8,076 nucleotides of DNA, taken from positions 1 to 8,076 of the forward strand of contig DGVK01000234.1 in the NCBI GenBank assembly GCA_002395905.1, given 5' to 3'. The stretch is from Verrucomicrobia bacterium UBA4286 (GTDB lineage: Bacteria > Verrucomicrobiota > Kiritimatiellia > RFP12 > UBA1067). Positions 6,171 through 8,076 of the stretch are shown here, one piece after another. The first letter of the stretch is position 1, and each line of letters starts with the position of its first letter. The notes below the pieces were generated by a model. The model saw only the letters and a list, made by a program, of their open reading frames with translations. It did no database searches and was not told where the DNA came from. A program made the translations under genes and the position numbers.

Positions 6171-7249
6171 CAGCGTATCTTGATCAGCAGGACGAGGAGA
6201 ATCGGCATGACCACAACCTGCAGCAGCATGAAGCGCATCAAGACCTGGGCGTTGGTCCAGCCGAGGTTCTTCTTGCAGTGGTCGTGCAGAGGGAAGCGTA
6301 TGCGCCGTATAACGCTCTGTTCGTCAATGTCGCGGCCGAGCTTCCTGGCGACGCGCAGCAGGACGAGTTTCGCCAGACCGCCGCCGCCGTTCACGAGGAT
6401 CACGGGCGCGAACGCCAGCACCAGAAGGGGATTGCCTGTGACGAGAGAACCGGTGCCGACGATTATGCCGAGAAACCGGCTGCCGGCGTCTCCCATAAGA
6501 ACCTTCGACGGCTCGGCATTGAACCAGAGGTATCCGCCGAAGCCGCCTGCGACCGACATGACAAGGATCGCCCAGCGCGCGGCCTCGGGATTGCAGGGAA
6601 GGAGGAAGTAGTGGGCGACCGGTTTGTAGCCGATGACCACATACAGCATGACGGCGAGTATCACAAGCTCTATCGCGGTAAGAGCCCCTGCAAGGCCGTC
6701 TACGCCGTCGGAGCAGTTCGTGGCGTTCATAGTGAACCAGAGTATGAAAGCCGCCGCAGGGACGTATATCCAGAGCGGCACGACCCACATTCCCTTCACG
6801 AAGGGGAGCCACACGAGAGTGGAGTGGCCTTTGGCGACGAAGAACGCTATCGCCACGGCGCACACCGCGTCGAGAAGTCCTTTCTTGAGCTCGCCCCACG
6901 GCTCCGCCGCACGGTCGTCGAGGTAGCCGAAGAGCATCGCCGCATATATCGCCCCGAGCGCACAGTAGTCCCAGAACGCAAGCGGCGCGAAAAGCACAAC
7001 GACCGGCAGCACGACAAGCGACACCAGCACGCCCGCGCCGGTAGGCTTGCCCGCCGAAGTCATGCCGCCGAGGTCTTTGCATATCACCTTGCCGCGGTCG
7101 CGCGGCAGGAAGTCCCAGAGACGCGGCAGAAGCCACCACACCATAATCCCCGAGAGGAACGTGCCGCCGGCCAGCAGCAGCGCATGCGACTGCAGAAGGC
7201 GGAACGGCCCCCAGTATTTCGTCAACAGCTCAGCTAGATAGTAAAGCAT
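6170..7249 (-). CDS. mraY: Phospho-N-acetylmuramoyl-pentapeptide-transferase (MraY), divergent
   Basis: The enzyme moves phospho-MurNAc-pentapeptide to undecaprenyl phosphate, making lipid I for peptidoglycan at the inner membrane. The 359 residues carry about ten hydrophobic segments, and length and the MLYYLAELLTKY start match MraY. Motifs are SAGKPTGAG (65-73, the TPTMGG region), GYLDD (108-112, Asp pair at the active site), NATNCSDGVDGLAG (175-188), a GDAGSRFLG loop (253-261, usually GDTGSL) and LHDHCKKNLGW (321-331). The last corresponds to the MraY-specific HHH motif, here His-Asp-His. The IE(A/T)LSV-like helix is replaced by a Gly-rich VNGGGGLAKLV (286-296). The spacing and the GW after the histidine motif favour MraY over WecA/TagO-type transferases, but some functional shift cannot be excluded. 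The gene lies outside a dcw cluster, overlaps the pseudouridine synthase gene by 20 bases, and has an SD six bases before its ATG. Confidence 0.88.
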   Translation of the reverse strand: MLYYLAELLTKYWGPFRLLQSHALLLAGGTFLSGIMVWWLLPRLWDFLPRDRGKVICKDLGGMTSAGKPTGAGVLVSLVVLPVVVLFAPLAFWDYCALGAIYAAMLFGYLDDRAAEPWGELKKGLLDAVCAVAIAFFVAKGHSTLVWLPFVKGMWVVPLWIYVPAAAFILWFTMNATNCSDGVDGLAGALTAIELVILAVMLYVVIGYKPVAHYFLLPCNPEAARWAILVMSVAGGFGGYLWFNAEPSKVLMGDAGSRFLGIIVGTGSLVTGNPLLVLAFAPVILVNGGGGLAKLVLLRVARKLGRDIDEQSVIRRIRFPLHDHCKKNLGWTNAQVLMRFMLLQVVVMPILLVLLIKIR

Positions 7250-7955
7250 CTATTTCTTCCTTTTCGAGATCTCTCCATTCGCCTGGCTTCAGTTCGCCCG
7301 GCAGCCGCAACGCGCCGATCGCCACGCGCTTGAGCGAAAGCACCACAAGCCGGGCCGCGCTGCACATGTAGCGTATCTGGCGCTTGCGCCCCTCTTTGAG
7401 CCGGAACACGAGTTCATGCACGTTGTCGCGCCCTGTCGACACGAGCTCCACCGGCACAGGGCGCGTCACATAGCCGTCGGGCATCGTGACAGGCCCGCGA
7501 AGTATGCGCAGCTTGTCGTCGCTCCAGCGCCCGGCCGCCCTCACGACATAGGTCTTCTCGTGCTCGTAGCGAGGATGTGTGAGTTTGAGCGCGAGGTCGC
7601 CGTCGTTCGTCATGAGGAGCATCCCCTCGCTGTCCTTGTCGAGACGGCCAACCGGCACAAGCCGCTCCTCGACCCTGCCGCGAAGGATGTCGGCGACCGT
7701 CTTCCCGCCGAACGGATCCGAGACTGTCGAAAGAACTCCGGCGGGCTTGTACATGATCACCGTGCGCCTGCGCTCCGGCGCGCCTACGGGCCGCCCGTCG
7801 ACGGCGATCGACACCGCTTCACAGTTCACGCGCAGCCCCGGCTCTCTTGTTACGACGCCGTCCACTGTCACGCGCCCCGCCTCGATCAAGGCGGCCGCGC
7901 CCCGTCTGGACGCCACGCCGGCATGGGCCAGCACATTCTGAAGTCTCTCTTCCAT
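7230..7955 (-). CDS. rluB: RsuA/RluB-family pseudouridine synthase
   Basis: It is predicted to turn a specific uridine in ribosomal RNA into pseudouridine; the RluB type modifies 23S rRNA near the peptidyl transferase centre. In the 241 residues, 1-48 form an S4 RNA-binding domain (RLQNVLAHAGVASRRGAAALIEAGRVTVDG). The catalytic domain follows, with IMYKPAGVLST (67-77), GRLDKDSEGMLLMTNDG (103-119; catalytic Asp106) and EGRKRQIRYMCSA (188-200), near the usual EGRNRQVRRM. The C-terminus ends in the family's LKPGEWRDLEKEE pattern. RluB is preferred over RsuA or RluE because of the complete S4 domain and motif spacing, but the exact target is not certain. The ATG at 7955 is the only choice: an in-frame TAA lies 15 bases upstream with no other start codon between. 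No SD is visible. It is the first gene of the five-gene minus-strand operon. Confidence 0.9.
   Translation of the reverse strand: MEERLQNVLAHAGVASRRGAAALIEAGRVTVDGVVTREPGLRVNCEAVSIAVDGRPVGAPERRRTVIMYKPAGVLSTVSDPFGGKTVADILRGRVEERLVPVGRLDKDSEGMLLMTNDGDLALKLTHPRYEHEKTYVVRAAGRWSDDKLRILRGPVTMPDGYVTRPVPVELVSTGRDNVHELVFRLKEGRKRQIRYMCSAARLVVLSLKRVAIGALRLPGELKPGEWRDLEKEEIDALLSS
7256..7262 (-). promoter_or_regulatory. Shine-Dalgarno site of mraY
   Basis: AAGGAAG on the minus strand is six bases before the ATG at 7249 and is embedded in the 3' codons of the pseudouridine synthase gene. It supports the 20-base overlap as real rather than a misplaced start. Confidence 0.65.
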
Positions 7956-7969
7956 CTTTGATGGTGTGA

Positions 7970-7978
7970 ATTATACCA
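7970..7978 (-). promoter_or_regulatory. Extended -10 promoter of the five-gene operon
   Basis: TGGTATAAT on the minus strand (7978-7970) is a perfect TGn-extended -10. No convincing -35 lies 16-18 bases upstream, which extended -10 promoters tolerate. The predicted start, near A7962, leaves only about seven bases before the ATG at 7955, so the mRNA would be nearly leaderless and without an SD. Confidence 0.7.
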
Positions 7979-7999
7979 AATATCTTCCTCCCGTGCTTG

Positions 8000-8020
8000 C
8001 CCCCCCCGCCCCCGCCCCCC
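8000..8020 (-). other. G-rich tract with quadruplex potential upstream of the operon promoter
   Basis: The minus strand carries uninterrupted runs of 6, 5 and 8 G separated by single C (C runs on the plus strand at 8000-8007, 8009-8013 and 8015-8020). The run of 8 can supply two G3 tracts, so four tracts are available for an intramolecular quadruplex. It starts about 22 bases upstream of the -10 element. The rest of the segment to 8076 holds no gene that I can support. Confidence 0.45.
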
Positions 8021-8076
8021 GCCGCATTCTTCCTGCATTACCGGCCTGCCCTGCCTTGTCAACGTGCGGCTTGATT

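Noticed and set aside
6278..7237. A 319-codon plus-strand frame opposite mraY
   Set aside because: It has low-complexity charged composition and covers a gene with clear MraY motifs.
7976..7990. GGAGG on the minus strand near 7990 as a start-deciding ribosome site
   Set aside because: It is over 30 bases before the ATG, and the nearby TTG start reads straight into a stop after two codons.
8035..8062. Perfect TTGACA -35 box on the minus strand (8062-8057)
   Set aside because: The best hexamer at 16 bases is TAATGC, a poor -10, and the strong TGGTATAAT lies too far away to use this -35.
1..8076. CRISPR, phage, insertion sequence, toxin-antitoxin or defence system
   Set aside because: No direct repeats with spacers, terminal inverted repeats, transposase or integrase motifs, or defence-type domains are seen. 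The tRNA is intact and has no integrase gene or att repeat beside it.

Overview
This is a GC-rich, gene-dense bacterial chromosomal window. It holds two converging groups of genes with one tRNA between them. I see no insertion sequence, phage, CRISPR or defence gene, and nothing that is clearly a new kind of biological system. The proteins are housekeeping types that resemble distant bacterial relatives. The ketol-acid reductoisomerase is of the Bacteroidetes/fungal-mitochondrial kind, the argininosuccinate lyase lacks the usual WGGRF-type start, and MraY has drifted at several conserved motifs. This mix, the GC content and a mostly canonical Shine-Dalgarno use would suit a member of the PVC group such as Kiritimatiellota or a related lineage. 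That placement is an inference; a protein search would settle it.

Left part, plus strand (1-3015): the 3' part of ilvC (branched-chain amino acid synthesis) is followed after 18 bases by a large KefB-type cation:proton antiporter with a C-terminal TrkA-C-like ligand-binding domain. The two are probably co-transcribed. Their codon choice differs: ilvC uses almost only C- or G-ending preferred codons, as in highly expressed genes, while the antiporter is more relaxed.

Middle (3016-3214): a gap of about 100 bases with an imperfect hairpin, then tRNA-Val(TAC) on the minus strand with an encoded CCA. The tRNA has its own extended -10 promoter (TGATATAAT), and the TG of that element is the TGA stop codon of the preceding ABC gene.

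Right part, minus strand (7955 down to 3215): five genes so tightly packed that each neighbouring pair overlaps. In transcription order they are an RluB/RsuA-family pseudouridine synthase, mraY (lipid I synthesis), an unrecognised probably exported protein, argH (last step of arginine synthesis) and a short OppF-like ABC ATPase without partner subunits. The overlaps are 20, 1, 4 and 1 bases. A perfect extended -10 promoter (TGGTATAAT) stands about 15 bases before the first start codon, which predicts a nearly leaderless mRNA. A G-rich, possibly quadruplex-forming tract lies just upstream. The operon joins ribosome modification, cell-wall, amino-acid and transport functions, so its logic looks like growth-related co-expression rather than one pathway.
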